A stretch of 64,000 bases of DNA from Weissella diestrammenae (GTDB lineage: Bacteria > Bacillota > Bacilli > Lactobacillales > Lactobacillaceae): assembly GCF_014397255.1 (NCBI RefSeq), contig NZ_CP060724.1, positions 496,001 through 560,000 on the forward strand. Direction: 5' to 3'. Every line of letters starts with the position of its first letter. Within the stretch, counting starts at the first letter, position 1. Below, piece by piece: positions 8,495 through 17,674 of the stretch. The translations under genes and the position numbers were made by a program. Below the pieces are notes generated by a model. It saw only the letters and a program-made list of their open reading frames with translations. It ran no database searches and had not been told where the DNA came from.

Positions 8495-8558
8495 CCATTC
8501 ATTTATGCTAACACAAATCAACTTACCTTAACTTTAACCTCGAGAGGAACCACTATCG

Positions 8559-9056
8559 ATGACAAATAATCGTATGCTCGAATTTGAACAACTTATTTAT
8601 GGCGTTTTACGCTTTACCCACATTTGGTCGAGCGCCCCACACCGAGAGGACTTAATCCAAATCTGTTATGAACGTATTTGGTGTCAATTACTTCTCAACC
8701 CCGACTTGTCCGCCAACAACAATCGTTATCTTTTTCAGATTTTATGCAATGCCATCCATGACTACAATCGTAAACTAAAAGTGCGCAGTGAAAACGAAAA
8801 CAATCAACCAATCCTTGAAAATCAATTCACCGACGATCCTAGTATGCTATGTCATCTACATCTGACATTACTCGATATTAAGCAAACAACTAGCCATCCC
8901 ATATTACAAGCCTTAATTGACGACTTAATTGCTTTCCCTGATGCACGCATCAACGAACGTTCGCGACGTTTAAATCGTTCCCGGCAAACAATTCACCGTC
9001 AACGCCTTCTTTTGCAACAGCTTATCTCTATAGCAGAACGTGATAGCGAGCATTAA
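8559..9056 (+). CDS. Sigma-70-like (ComX/SigH-type) alternative sigma factor candidate
   Basis: A 165-residue protein resembling the short competence-type sigma factors of lactic acid bacteria. An N-terminal region 2-like helix pair is suggested by EDLIQICYERIW and RYLFQILCNAIHDYNRKL, and a C-terminal region 4-like helix-turn-helix by RLNRSRQTIHRQRLLLQQL. SD GAGAGGA lies about 10 nt upstream of the ATG. Region 2 is degenerate by eye, so it could also be a sigma-like regulator. It is the third gene of the plus-strand cluster and the only transcription factor near the DUF pair. No terminator is obvious before the convergent gene at 9100. Confidence 0.6.
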   Translation: MTNNRMLEFEQLIYGVLRFTHIWSSAPHREDLIQICYERIWCQLLLNPDLSANNNRYLFQILCNAIHDYNRKLKVRSENENNQPILENQFTDDPSMLCHLHLTLLDIKQTTSHPILQALIDDLIAFPDARINERSRRLNRSRQTIHRQRLLLQQLISIAERDSEH

Positions 9057-9099
9057 AAATAGCCCGCATAGCTAAAATATTAATCATGGCACCATACAA

Positions 9100-10227
9100 T
9101 CAATACGATACAATATCCCCAGAATAATATGGCACAATACCACCGACATTCATGTAAAACCCAAAGAAAAGATTAATTAAGAAAAAGAGAGTAATCAAGC
9201 CCAGCAACAATGTCCGCCAAACTTTCGACTCTAAAGTAGCTATTAAAACTGGTAGAATGATAACCAATAATGCGTCTGCATATTGCATCATCCGAGTCAG
9301 CGCTGGGGCATTAAACTTCAAAGCATATGCAAACAGTAGACCAAGTCCCATTTGATATAGAACGCGCGATGTTCGGTTTGGAAATGTCACCTGTCGATTT
9401 AAATACAATAATGGCCACAGAATGCCACCTTTACCAAATGCAATTAAATAGCGTGCCGCGCTCTCACGGTCGGCAGCAAAGAATTCACTTGGATCGTATA
9501 ATTTAAAAATGTAATTAACACCTGGAATTCGTTCAAGCATACTCATTGAAATGGGTGGTAGACAGACTAATATCAATAAAGCTACCCATAACAGCATCTG
9601 ACGCTGACGAAAGGACGTTTTGATCGTAGCCAGAAATAAAAACGGGATAAAAATAATTGAACTCCGATGAAAATTAAATGCTAGATATGCTGTTATGGCG
9701 AACATGGTGTACTGCCATAGTCGACTTAATAGCATTTTTGCTAGAATATACACACTGATTACGACCACTGACATCGCAAGATACTGACGCATGATATTGA
9801 AACTATACAGATACAAATACATTGCAATAAACAGATAAAGCGAGAATAATTTATATGGCGATAATTGACGAATCACCCAAAGGATAGGTGCAATTGTCAA
9901 TGCACTTACCACAACCTTGAATCCATCAAAATTCAGCCCAAGTTGGGCGACCGTATTTTGCAGCCAAACAAACCCTGGTTCCATATACATACTGCGATTT
10001 TCAAAAACACCTTGATACGTCCCCGTGTCTGTGCCAACCTCCCCACCCCGAAGTCCAGCAAATAAAATCAGACATAATCCGCAAAAACACAAATATACTG
10101 TATAACGTCGCTCATAAGCCACCGTTTGGTCAATCTGGCCGTTGCGCGCATCAAATGAAAAATACATTAGCCAATTAACGAAGCCAACGCTAATCAAAAT
10201 TAAAAATAATACATAATACGGTACCAT
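9100..10227 (-). CDS. EpsG/Wzy-like polysaccharide polymerase
   Basis: A 375-residue integral membrane protein with about ten hydrophobic segments and the EpsG-family signature region AGLRGGEVGTDTGTYQGVF after the second to third helix (RGxxxGTDT...Y). Members polymerise repeat units of exopolysaccharide. It lies downstream of cpsC-cpsD-cpsB remnants, but no priming transferase, glycosyltransferase or flippase accompanies it, so it is probably an orphan. The frame itself is uninterrupted. Confidence 0.8.
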   Translation of the reverse strand: MVPYYVLFLILISVGFVNWLMYFSFDARNGQIDQTVAYERRYTVYLCFCGLCLILFAGLRGGEVGTDTGTYQGVFENRSMYMEPGFVWLQNTVAQLGLNFDGFKVVVSALTIAPILWVIRQLSPYKLFSLYLFIAMYLYLYSFNIMRQYLAMSVVVISVYILAKMLLSRLWQYTMFAITAYLAFNFHRSSIIFIPFLFLATIKTSFRQRQMLLWVALLILVCLPPISMSMLERIPGVNYIFKLYDPSEFFAADRESAARYLIAFGKGGILWPLLYLNRQVTFPNRTSRVLYQMGLGLLFAYALKFNAPALTRMMQYADALLVIILPVLIATLESKVWRTLLLGLITLFFLINLFFGFYMNVGGIVPYYSGDIVSY

Positions 10228-10334
10228 AAGATTCTCATTTTCAATAAATTATTTAGCCTCATCTACCATCAAAGGATGACTTAGGCGACACCATTTCGAT
10301 CGACACCCCTTAACCGGCTCACTCATCACCTAAT
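10228..10334 (-). other. Gap between wzy-like gene and cpsB remnant
   Basis: Where glycosyltransferase genes would be expected there are only 107 nt. The minus strand holds a 26-codon frame (MSEPVKGCRSK...) without a convincing ribosome site that I cannot assign. This may be the scar of a large deletion in the locus. Confidence 0.35.
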
Positions 10335-11005
10335 TCAGTCCATGCCACGACGTGTTTTTAGTAAATCAGCTGCATTTAGTTGGAACATCGCCGCTAAATC
10401 TGGATTCTGTCGTTGTAATTTGCGATAGGCACATTGCATACTAAAAGGTCGCAATGACATATCGTGGGCATCTGAGGCCATATAATGGACAAGGTGCCGT
10501 TTCAGTAACTTTTTTGTCACGCGACGCGTTCGAAACCCAAAATAACCCAGATAACTGCCAGCAGTAATCTGACTTTGTGCACCTTGCGCTATTAATTCTG
10601 CTAACTTATCTGGCTCACGACTAAAGATTTGGTGCCGTTCAGGATGAACAATAATCGGTGTCACTCCTCTTTGCAACAGCTGAAAAATCGTCTCTTTCGT
10701 GAATAACGGAATACTATCATTTGGTAATTCGAGCAACAAATAGCGTCCACCATTAGCGACCGTTAATATATGCTTAGCATCATATTCAGCAATTAGTTGA
10801 CCCACCAAGCGTACTTCTTGAGCAGGGCATATCTGTAACGGAATACCTGCTTCTAACAACGCCTCTTGCAAATTTTTAGTAGCTGCTAAAACCGCTTCAA
10901 TATCATGTTTATAACGGCCGTTCAATTGATGTGGCGCGGCAATCAGTGTTGTTATACCATCATCAACTGCCTTTCGCCCCATTGACAGCGCACGAACTAA
11001 ATCAT
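10335..11005 (-). pseudogene. cpsB: CpsB/Wzb-type PHP phosphotyrosine phosphatase, 5'-deleted
   Basis: From residue DLVRALSMGRKAV onward the frame matches manganese-dependent CpsB phosphatases (GITTLIAAPH, EVRLVGQL, LLELPND, IVHPERH, ASDAHD). The usual start (MIDIHxHxLPxxDDG), which carries metal-binding His residues, is missing. Instead a good SD GAGGGG (11016-11011) and ATG (11005) are followed by ATT TAG, immediately joined to GATTTAGTTCG of the later gene. This is what an out-of-frame deletion of roughly 50 nt between short GATT repeats would leave. Without the HxH residues the enzyme should be inactive even if an internal start is used. Confidence 0.75.
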
Positions 11006-11025
11006 AATAGCCCCTCACACAGCCA

Positions 11026-11777
11026 TTACCTAGCACGTCTTTTCGTTTTTGTATTCGCTGCATACGCTTCTTCCTTGTAATAACCTTCATTACGGCGATG
11101 TGCCTGCATAGACCGCGTCACCACACCTAATAGATTCGCCTGAGAAATTTTCAAACTCGCAACCGCGCGTTGCATATTACTCCGCCAAGTTTTACCTAGT
11201 GTCACAATCAGCACGACACCATCAACATGTGGCAAAATGACTTGCGCATCAGTGACAACCGTAAAAGGTGGGACATCAATAATAATCAAATCATATTTTT
11301 GTCGAAGATCATTTAGAATAGCAGCCAGCTGTGGTGATTCTAGTAGATCAGCAGGATTGGGTGGGACAGGCCCTGCTGTTAAAACATCAAGTCCCGCCAC
11401 AATTGTTGGTTGAATGACCTGTTCAGCAGACAACTGATCTGCTAGGACACCTGTCAGTCCTTGTCCATTTGGTACTTGAAAGGTTTTATCGACCGTTGAA
11501 CGCCGCAAATCAGCATCAATCAATAAAACACGTTTCCCGAGATCAGCCCATGTAATTGCCAAATTCGCACTCACCGTTGACTTGCCGTCTGACATTTCTG
11601 CTGAGCCAATCATTAAAACTTGAAACTTTGCTAAAGGCGCCGCTGTGTATTCAATATTGGTCCGAATCAACCGATACTGTTCAGCAATCACACTTTGCGG
11701 TGCTGTATAGGTAGGTAATCCAACCCCTCACTTAATGCCTTTGGCTGTAATTGCCAACGTTGTTTAAACCACTGCAT
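11026..11777 (-). pseudogene. cpsD: CpsD/Wze tyrosine autokinase with an N-terminal frameshift
   Basis: BY-kinase that drives polysaccharide export and chain length with CpsC. Start ATG at 11777 (AGGAGG 7 nt upstream) reads MQWFKQRWQLQPKALSEG, then shifts and stops; the kinase frame (GLPTYTAPQSVIAEQYRLIR) follows in the -1 frame. Adding one G to the GGGG at 11724-11727 joins them. The remainder is intact: Walker A SDGKSTVSANLA, Walker A' LLIDADLR, Walker B IIIDVPP and a C-terminal tail with Tyr residues (NEGYYKEEAY). Internal initiation at GTG 11691 could give a 221-aa kinase lacking the N-terminal CpsC-contact part. Stop TAA overlaps an ATG at the start of the cpsB remnant region. Confidence 0.75.
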
Positions 11778-11809
11778 AAATGACCTCCTCAATCGATCTT
11801 TTGATTACG

Positions 11810-12547
11810 TTACTTCATCTTTTCGTGCTGCGTTTGTTTGTAGCCCTTGAGTGTCATCACCTTTTGAGAAATGTTAATGTTGCCTAGATTGATCAAGCCC
11901 AAAGTGTCTGAAATATAAGTGCTGTGCTTAATCGTTCGATCCATCTGCTCACGGATAAATGCAAATGCCAAAGCGAATAAGAAACTGAAAAAAACACCTA
12001 CTAGGGTTAATAACTGATAATTTGGACCACTTGGCCGTTTCGGGACACTTGCGTAACCCAAAATGGTAACCCCTTGAACTGACATAATGTCACCTATTTT
12101 AGCTTTGAAAGTTCGTGCCACTTCATTGTCAATGCGTTGGGCCCGACGCGCATCATGATCGGTCACTTGAATCGTAAAGACCTGCGAATTTGGTTTGTTA
12201 CGTACAACAATTTTACGGCTCAGTTCTGACAATGATAGATTATAACCATACTTCACAGCTAGTTCATCAGAAACAGTGTTTAAAATTGCTGGTTGAATAA
12301 TGATATCTTTATAAGTAGTCACAATTTTTTCATTTGCACCTTGACCAGCCAACTGAGCTGCTAGTGATAAGGACTTATCGCTCGAAACAAGCAACGCTGA
12401 CTCAACTGTATACTGTTTTTTTAACACCAAACGGCTGACGCCATAAACAATACCACCGCCGACAACACCTGCCAAAATGATACCTATCAAATAGCGTTTC
12501 ACAACTTGAAACACCCAAACAACAGTTAATCGATTTTCATTGTCCAT
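11810..12547 (-). CDS. cpsC: CpsC/Wzd polysaccharide co-polymerase (chain-length regulator)
   Basis: Membrane adaptor that activates the CpsD kinase. Two TM helices (about 20-40 and 165-190 of the preferred product) flank an extracellular Wzz-type domain, and the P-rich motif KRPSGPNYQ precedes TM2 as usual. Start at 12547 (MDNENRL) is favoured by family length (245 aa); two ATGs upstream in frame lack clear sites. First gene of the remnant polysaccharide locus and its only intact regulatory gene. Confidence 0.88.
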   Translation of the reverse strand: MDNENRLTVVWVFQVVKRYLIGIILAGVVGGGIVYGVSRLVLKKQYTVESALLVSSDKSLSLAAQLAGQGANEKIVTTYKDIIIQPAILNTVSDELAVKYGYNLSLSELSRKIVVRNKPNSQVFTIQVTDHDARRAQRIDNEVARTFKAKIGDIMSVQGVTILGYASVPKRPSGPNYQLLTLVGVFFSFLFALAFAFIREQMDRTIKHSTYISDTLGLINLGNINISQKVMTLKGYKQTQHEKMK

Positions 12548-12667
12548 ATAGCTCAATTCCATCCCTTTATCACAAATTAGCATTTTTATGCGGCGCCACG
12601 CGCCTTCATTTAACCGTTAGCGGTCAATCAACATTCAATGAATTTAGTACTTAATTATGCAAAATTA

Positions 12668-12696
12668 ATTATATTTTTCTATGCCTATTTTGTGAA
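12668..12696 (-). promoter_or_regulatory. Promoter of the cps locus
   Basis: TTCACA (12696-12691), 17-nt spacer, TATAAT (12673-12668) on the minus strand, five of six and six of six matches to the housekeeping consensus, about 120 nt upstream of cpsC. The leader contains a small ACCG/CGGT dyad. The promoter looks intact although the genes below it are damaged. Confidence 0.7.
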
Positions 12697-12740
12697 AAAA
12701 GTTATTACTCAGACTAAATCCCAGTCAGATTTAAATGCAA

Positions 12741-12769
12741 TAAAAAAACGCCACCGAGATGGTAGCGTT
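12741..12769 (-). terminator. Terminator of the rpsF-ssb-rpsR operon
   Basis: A 9-bp stem AACGCTACC/GGTGGCGTT (12769-12761 with 12755-12747) with a 5-nt loop followed by T7 on the minus strand, directly after rpsR. Confidence 0.85.
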
Positions 12770-12778
12770 TATTAATGA

Positions 12779-13021
12779 TTAGTCTTCAGCCACGAATGGC
12801 AATAATGCCATAATACGTGCACGCTTGATAGCCGTAGTTACCTTACGTTGGTTCTTAGCAGAAGTTCCAGTCACACGACGTGGCAAGATCTTACCGCGTT
12901 CTGAGATGAAACGTTCTAACAATTCTGTATCCTTGTAGTCAACATATTCAATATGATTGGCTGCAATGAAGTCAACCTTACGACGGCGGCGAGGTCCGCC
13001 ACCACGACGTTGTTGTGCCAT
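12779..13021 (-). CDS. rpsR: Small-subunit ribosomal protein S18
   Basis: An 80-residue S18: Arg-rich N-terminus ([14 protein letters not shown]), conserved [18 protein letters not shown] and [22 protein letters not shown]. Partner of S6 on the 30S platform. AGGAGG precedes the ATG. Last gene of rpsF-ssb-rpsR, 51 nt behind ssb. Confidence 0.97.
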   Translation of the reverse strand: MAQQRRGGGPRRRRKVDFIAANHIEYVDYKDTELLERFISERGKILPRRVTGTSAKNQRKVTTAIKRARIMALLPFVAED

Positions 13022-13072
13022 GCTTAAATTCCTCCTGATAGTGATGATGTTTCTGACGATAATTTCACGTGT

Positions 13073-13633
13073 TTAGAACGGCAAGTCATCATCTGAGATG
13101 TCAATTTCTTGACCCCCACCAAATGGATCGTTATTAGAACTGGCTGCACTTGATGGATTATTCGCACCACCAAATACATTACCATTATTATTGGTAGCTG
13201 CAGGGTTGCCAAATGGATTCTCTGCAGGAGCAGCATTAAAGCCACCACCATTATTACCACCAAAATTATTGGCATTATTGTTCCCACTACCATTTGCCCG
13301 ACGCGCTTCTGATTCAGCGCGCGTTTCTAGCAAATCGAAGTTTTCAACGATAACCTCTGTCCGATAAACCGTTTGCCCTTGCTGATTTTGATAGCTGCTT
13401 GTTTGCAAACGGCCCTCAATCGCAACACGTGAACCTTTTGACGTAAAGTTCGCAAAGTTCTCCGCGGCTTTTTGCCAAATCGTTGCGTTGAAGAAATCAG
13501 TTTCTCGCTCACCGTTTTGATTCGTACGACGGCGATCAACCGCAATACTAAATGATCCAACTGCGGTTCCTGACTGCGTATAACGCAATTCAACGTCACG
13601 TGCTAAACGACCAACTAGTACAACTCGATTCAT
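13073..13633 (-). CDS. ssb: Single-stranded DNA-binding protein
   Basis: 186 residues: OB-fold in 1-105 (MNRVVLVGRLARDVELRYT, FNATIWQKAAENFANF), then a long Gly/Asn-rich disordered linker and the conserved acidic tip DISDDDLPF that recruits repair and replication proteins. Sits between rpsF and rpsR as in most Firmicutes; the polymer acts at forks and in recombination. Confidence 0.97.
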   Translation of the reverse strand: MNRVVLVGRLARDVELRYTQSGTAVGSFSIAVDRRRTNQNGERETDFFNATIWQKAAENFANFTSKGSRVAIEGRLQTSSYQNQQGQTVYRTEVIVENFDLLETRAESEARRANGSGNNNANNFGGNNGGGFNAAPAENPFGNPAATNNNGNVFGGANNPSSAASSNNDPFGGGQEIDISDDDLPF

Positions 13634-13693
13634 GTCAGAGTCTCCTTTCCGTTCTCAAGTAATTGATGTTAAATAGCCAAAGCTATCAACTCA

Positions 13694-13993
13694 TTACTTC
13701 ACTGGTGATACAACTTCGCGCTTAACAACCATGTGACGTAAGATATCTTGTGAAATCTTAGCCAAACGATCGAATTCGTTAATTGCAGCTGCATCGTCAG
13801 CACTAAAGTTAACGATGTGGTAAGTACCTTCATGGTACCCAGCAATTTCATAAGCAAAACGACGTGATGCCCAATCTGCTGAATCAGCGATAGTTGCACC
13901 GTTGTCAGTCAAGATTTTGTCGAAACGCTCAACCAATGCCTTCTTAGCATCAGAATCCAAATCAGGGCGAACGATATAAGTCAATTCGTACAT
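13694..13993 (-). CDS. rpsF: Small-subunit ribosomal protein S6
   Basis: 99-residue S6 starting [17 protein letters not shown] lies 8 nt upstream of the ATG at 13993, whereas a longer frame upstream has none. The ferredoxin-like fold is supported by [20 protein letters not shown] and [10 protein letters not shown]. First gene of the operon and, with S18, its likely autoregulator. Confidence 0.97.
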   Translation of the reverse strand: MYELTYIVRPDLDSDAKKALVERFDKILTDNGATIADSADWASRRFAYEIAGYHEGTYHIVNFSADDAAAINEFDRLAKISQDILRHMVVKREVVSPVK

Positions 13994-14069
13994 AATAGTT
14001 TCCTCCTTTTGGTCTATGGCCAGTCCAAATGCTGGCAAGGAGCTGCACCATTTCTGGTGTTACTCACAA
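13994..14069 (-). promoter_or_regulatory. rpsF leader, possible S6:S18 autoregulatory RNA
   Basis: The 5' leader forms a CACC/GGTG hairpin (14059-14046) and a GCCAG/CTGGC hairpin (14036-14019). CTCCTT occurs twice in it and could pair with AAGGAG of the rpsF ribosome site. S6:S18-binding leaders are established for this operon in many bacteria; I cannot confirm the conserved CCG bulge here. Confidence 0.4.
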
Positions 14070-14075
14070 AGGAGT

Positions 14076-14104
14076 ATTTTAGCAGATTTTTTTGTTTTTG
14101 ACAA
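14076..14104 (-). promoter_or_regulatory. Promoter of rpsF-ssb-rpsR
   Basis: TTGTCA (14104-14099), 17-nt spacer, TAAAAT (14081-14076) on the minus strand; start expected near 14069. Confidence 0.7.
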
Positions 14105-14261
14105 GTTTTCATTCGTCAGATTAAATCAACATTCAACGCCATTCATTGAACAACCACTGTTCAAAATTAATTTTACTCGGCTATTATGTGATTGTCACTT
14201 TAGCTAATGGATTTACCTACCATCCAACCGATGACCAATAAGCAGGCTGAATTTTCGCAAA

Positions 14262-14290
14262 TAAAAAACACTGACGCTAGCGTCAGTATT
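14262..14290 (-). terminator. Terminator of prs
   Basis: Perfect palindromic stem ACTGACGC/GCGTCAGT (14287-14270), minimal loop, followed by GTTTTTTATTT on the minus strand. The T-rich flank on the other side would also allow plus-strand termination. Confidence 0.8.
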
Positions 14291-14307
14291 TTTTTAGAAT
14301 ACGTTTA

Positions 14308-15294
14308 TTAATAATGATCTGCACGGAAACGGGTCTTAAAGAGCGGTGAAACCGCCTTATTCTCATTAATGCGGACAATCGCTTCACCAATTAGATCCGA
14401 CACCGTTACTTGAACTAGCTTAGGAAACTTCTTATCTTCGGGCAAATCAATTGAATCCGTCACAATGACCTTTTCAAAAACAGAATTTTGTAGGTTATCC
14501 ACGGCTGCGCTCGAGAACACAGCATGCGTTGCGACAACATACACTTCTGATGCACCTTCATCTTTCAACTTTTGAGCACCCTTAGTGATTGTACCACCAG
14601 TATCAATCATATCGTCAATCATGATGGCCCGTTTACCTTTGACGTCACCGATGATATTCATTATCTGAGCCACATTGGCTTTAGGACGACGCTTATCAAT
14701 GATTGCAATCGGTTCACTTGAGCCCAAAAGCTCAGCTAATGTCCGGGCACGTGTCACGCCCCCATGATCAGGTGAAACCACGATTGTATTATCATCAGCA
14801 ATACCACTCGTCAACAAATAATCAGCTAGTTTCGCAGCCCCTGCCATATGGTCGACTGGAATGTCAAAGAAGCCTTGAATTTGAGCGGCATGTAAGTCTA
14901 AGACCAAAACTCGTGTTGCCCCAACCATTTCAAGCATATTAGCCACTAATTTAGCCGTGATTGGTTCACGTGAACGCGCTTTACGGTCTTGACGTGCATA
15001 GCCATAATATGGCATGACAACGTTAATTGTCTTAGCACTTGCACGTCGCAATGCATCAATCATAATCATCAATTCCATGAGATTATCATTAACTGGTGCA
15101 GACGTTGATTGAATGATATAGACATTGTCACCACGGACGGATTCTTCAATGTTGATTTGGATTTCGCCATCTGAAAAACGGGCAATATTTATATCAGAAA
15201 GCGTCACACCAATTGAAGTTGCGATCTTTTCTGCTAAGGGTCGGTTACCACTCAGTGAAAAAACTTTCAAATGTGGATCTGCGTATGTCGCCAT
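14308..15294 (-). CDS. prs: Ribose-phosphate pyrophosphokinase (PRPP synthetase)
   Basis: Makes PRPP from ribose 5-phosphate and ATP for nucleotide, histidine and NAD synthesis. Start [12 protein letters not shown] at 15294 is set by GGAGG 5-6 nt upstream. Family marks: [37 protein letters not shown] (flexible loop), [13 protein letters not shown] and the PRPP loop [13 protein letters not shown]. 328 aa. Monocistronic with its own promoter and terminator. Confidence 0.97.
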   Translation of the reverse strand: MATYADPHLKVFSLSGNRPLAEKIATSIGVTLSDINIARFSDGEIQINIEESVRGDNVYIIQSTSAPVNDNLMELMIMIDALRRASAKTINVVMPYYGYARQDRKARSREPITAKLVANMLEMVGATRVLVLDLHAAQIQGFFDIPVDHMAGAAKLADYLLTSGIADDNTIVVSPDHGGVTRARTLAELLGSSEPIAIIDKRRPKANVAQIMNIIGDVKGKRAIMIDDMIDTGGTITKGAQKLKDEGASEVYVVATHAVFSSAAVDNLQNSVFEKVIVTDSIDLPEDKKFPKLVQVTVSDLIGEAIVRINENKAVSPLFKTRFRADHY

Positions 15295-15307
15295 GTTTTC
15301 CTCCATC

Positions 15308-15323
15308 GACACTCAACAGTGTC
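15308..15323 (-). promoter_or_regulatory. Hairpin just upstream of the prs ribosome site
   Basis: GACACT/AGTGTC stem with 4-nt loop ends about 6 nt before the SD GGAGG. It could limit ribosome access; no known riboswitch is recognised. Confidence 0.35.
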
Positions 15324-15343
15324 AGTCGTAATTGATTCAATCT

Positions 15344-15372
15344 ATTTTAACTTTTTTTAACTGACTTCTCAA
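15344..15372 (-). promoter_or_regulatory. Promoter of prs
   Basis: TTGAGA (15372-15367), 17-nt spacer, TAAAAT (15349-15344) on the minus strand, immediately after the glmU stop codon. Confidence 0.65.
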
Positions 15373-15379
15373 CGCCTAA

Positions 15380-16771
15380 TTATTGCTTCGGCCCACTAAA
15401 TTTTTTAAAAAGGGCTGTTTTTTTCCAAAAATCAATTTTATTTGTCTGACGTGAACGAGCAATGCCCATCGCATGAATTGGAATGTCATCTGTAATCGTT
15501 GAGCCAGCTGCAGTGATTGTTTCATCTCCAAGGACCACCGGGGCAATCAATTTCGTATTTGAACCGATAAATGCCCGGTCACCAACGAGTGTCTGGTACT
15601 TATTTTGACCATCATAATTCACAAAAATCGTACCTGCTCCGATATTGACCGCTTGGCCAACTGTAGCATCCCCAATATAACTCAAGTGACCTGCCTTTGC
15701 ATCAGCACCCAAGTGTGCCTGTTTAACCTCAACAAAGTTACCCACATGCGCACGCGCATCTAAAATCGCACCGGGCCGCAAATGGGCATAAGGACCAATG
15801 GTCACGCCCGTTGCAACTTTTGCATGATCCAAGGTAGATGACTGAATCACAACATCATCTGCCACTTGCGAGGCAATCATTCGCGTCCCATTTGTCAAAA
15901 TAACATGTGACCCGACTTCTGTTTGCCCTTTCAAAGTCACATTACCTTCAATCACTGTATCCGGTCCGATCGTCACATCAGCATCAATATATGTTGTGGT
16001 GGGGTCAATGAGTGTCACACCATTTCGCATATGCTGTTGATTAATTCGCTGTCGTAAAATCCGATTAGCCTCGGCTAAGGCAATCCGATCATTAACACCC
16101 ATTGACTCTGTAAAATCAGCCATTTGGTATGCACCAACCGTTTGCCCCTGCTCCCGCAAAATTGAGAGGGTATCTGGTAGATAGTATTCACCTTGTGCAT
16201 TCTCATTAGTCACGAGTCGCAGGGCTTGGAACAATAATTGATTGTCAAAGACGTAAACACCGGTGTTAACTTCATCAACTGCTGCTTCAACATCAGTTGC
16301 ATCTTTTTGCTCAACAATACGTAAAACATGGCCTTTTTCATCTCTAATAATGCGCCCATATCCAAATGGATTTGGTGCCTTGGCAGTCAAAACTGTCACT
16401 GCATTCCCGCTTTGTTCATGCCATTCAAATAATTTTGTATAAGTCTGTTGCGTAAACAATGGTGCATCACCAGATGCAATCAGTGTCACGCCAGATTTAG
16501 TTCCTAAAAGTGGTTCAGTCATCAAAACCGCATGGCCAGTGCCCAATTGTTGCGTTTGTTTAACCACTTCTGACCGGTCGCTAATTTGAGCTTTCACCTG
16601 CTGGGCACCGTGCCCAACAACCGTCACAATCTGATCCACACCAACTGCTAAAATCATATCTAATACCATCTCAACCATTGGTTTACCACCGACTTCATGC
16701 AACACTTTAGGCAAGTCTGACTTCATTCGTGTGCCCTTACCGGCTGCCATTATTATGCTATATCGTGCCAT
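15380..16771 (-). CDS. glmU: Bifunctional GlmU: UDP-GlcNAc pyrophosphorylase / GlcN-1-P acetyltransferase
   Basis: Supplies UDP-GlcNAc for peptidoglycan and teichoic acid. The 463-residue protein has an N-terminal nucleotidyltransferase domain (MAAGKGTRMKSDLPKVLHE, GTGHAVL, GDAPL) and a C-terminal left-handed beta-helix of hexapeptide repeats (LRPGAILDARAHVGNFVEVK, IGAGTIFVNYDG). It follows purR by 23 nt, so both are likely on one transcript, as in many Firmicutes. Confidence 0.97.
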   Translation of the reverse strand: MARYSIIMAAGKGTRMKSDLPKVLHEVGGKPMVEMVLDMILAVGVDQIVTVVGHGAQQVKAQISDRSEVVKQTQQLGTGHAVLMTEPLLGTKSGVTLIASGDAPLFTQQTYTKLFEWHEQSGNAVTVLTAKAPNPFGYGRIIRDEKGHVLRIVEQKDATDVEAAVDEVNTGVYVFDNQLLFQALRLVTNENAQGEYYLPDTLSILREQGQTVGAYQMADFTESMGVNDRIALAEANRILRQRINQQHMRNGVTLIDPTTTYIDADVTIGPDTVIEGNVTLKGQTEVGSHVILTNGTRMIASQVADDVVIQSSTLDHAKVATGVTIGPYAHLRPGAILDARAHVGNFVEVKQAHLGADAKAGHLSYIGDATVGQAVNIGAGTIFVNYDGQNKYQTLVGDRAFIGSNTKLIAPVVLGDETITAAGSTITDDIPIHAMGIARSRQTNKIDFWKKTALFKKFSGPKQ

Positions 16772-16794
16772 TATTCTTTCACCTATACCTCAAC

Positions 16795-17652
16795 CTAATC
16801 AGTAACGTTGACTTGCGTCGTGAAATTGCCCGGCGCAAATATCTCAGTGGCATAATTGCCGGATTGAACATCAATCAAGCCACCCTCTTTATCTGTGTTC
16901 ACATGCACCAGTGACGTGTATTTATCAATCACTCGGTGTGCCACTTCACCAGCGACAACGACTGCAACACCGACCACTTCACCTTCAAATTCTTTAACCA
17001 GTGATGCCATACCGCGAATCGTACCCCCAGCTTTCATGAAATCATCAACGATCAATACGCGTGATCCCATTGGTAGTGAGCGCCGTGAAAGTTCTAATTT
17101 TTCTAGTCGCTTTGATTGACCCGTCACATAATTGACTGACATTGTAGGCCCTTCAGTCACTTTCGTATCATTTCGCACAATGACAAACGGTACGTTGAGC
17201 GATTCTGCGACAGCTTGGGCCACTGGGACCCCTTTTGTCGCAGCGGTCATTACCGCATCAATGGGTTCTTTTAAATACTGGGTTGCAATCAGTCGTCCAA
17301 CTTTTTGCAAAACCCAGGGTTGTCCAAGGAGGTCTGAAAGATAGACATATCCACCGGGTAAAACTCGAGTCTCGTCATTAATTTCATTAACCAATGTTGC
17401 GACAAATTCTGCGGCATTTTCTTGCGTCATATATGGTGTAAATTTCGCACCACCGGCGGCGCCTGGAATGGTTTCTAACAATCCTACCCCGCGTTCAGCA
17501 AAAGTACGCTTTAAAATCGCCAAATCTTCAGAAATTGATGACTTAGCTGACTCATACAGATTAGCAAATTTTGTTAATGAAACCAGCGTTCTTGGATGTT
17601 CCAATAAATAACGTGTCATATCAACTAAGCGATCACTACGTCGTGTTTTCAT
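16795..17652 (-). CDS. purR: Purine operon regulator PurR
   Basis: PRPP-sensing repressor/activator of purine genes. N-terminal winged helix (RRSDRLVDMTRYLLEHPR; SISEDLAILKRTF) and a phosphoribosyltransferase-like domain with the PRPP motif VLIVDDFMKAGGTI. 285 aa, normal length. Located upstream of glmU and near prs, whose product PRPP is its effector. Two PurBox-like sequences lie in front of the gene, so autoregulation is plausible. Confidence 0.95.
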   Translation of the reverse strand: MKTRRSDRLVDMTRYLLEHPRTLVSLTKFANLYESAKSSISEDLAILKRTFAERGVGLLETIPGAAGGAKFTPYMTQENAAEFVATLVNEINDETRVLPGGYVYLSDLLGQPWVLQKVGRLIATQYLKEPIDAVMTAATKGVPVAQAVAESLNVPFVIVRNDTKVTEGPTMSVNYVTGQSKRLEKLELSRRSLPMGSRVLIVDDFMKAGGTIRGMASLVKEFEGEVVGVAVVVAGEVAHRVIDKYTSLVHVNTDKEGGLIDVQSGNYATEIFAPGNFTTQVNVTD

Positions 17653-17674
17653 ATTTTTTCCTTCAATGTTCGTA

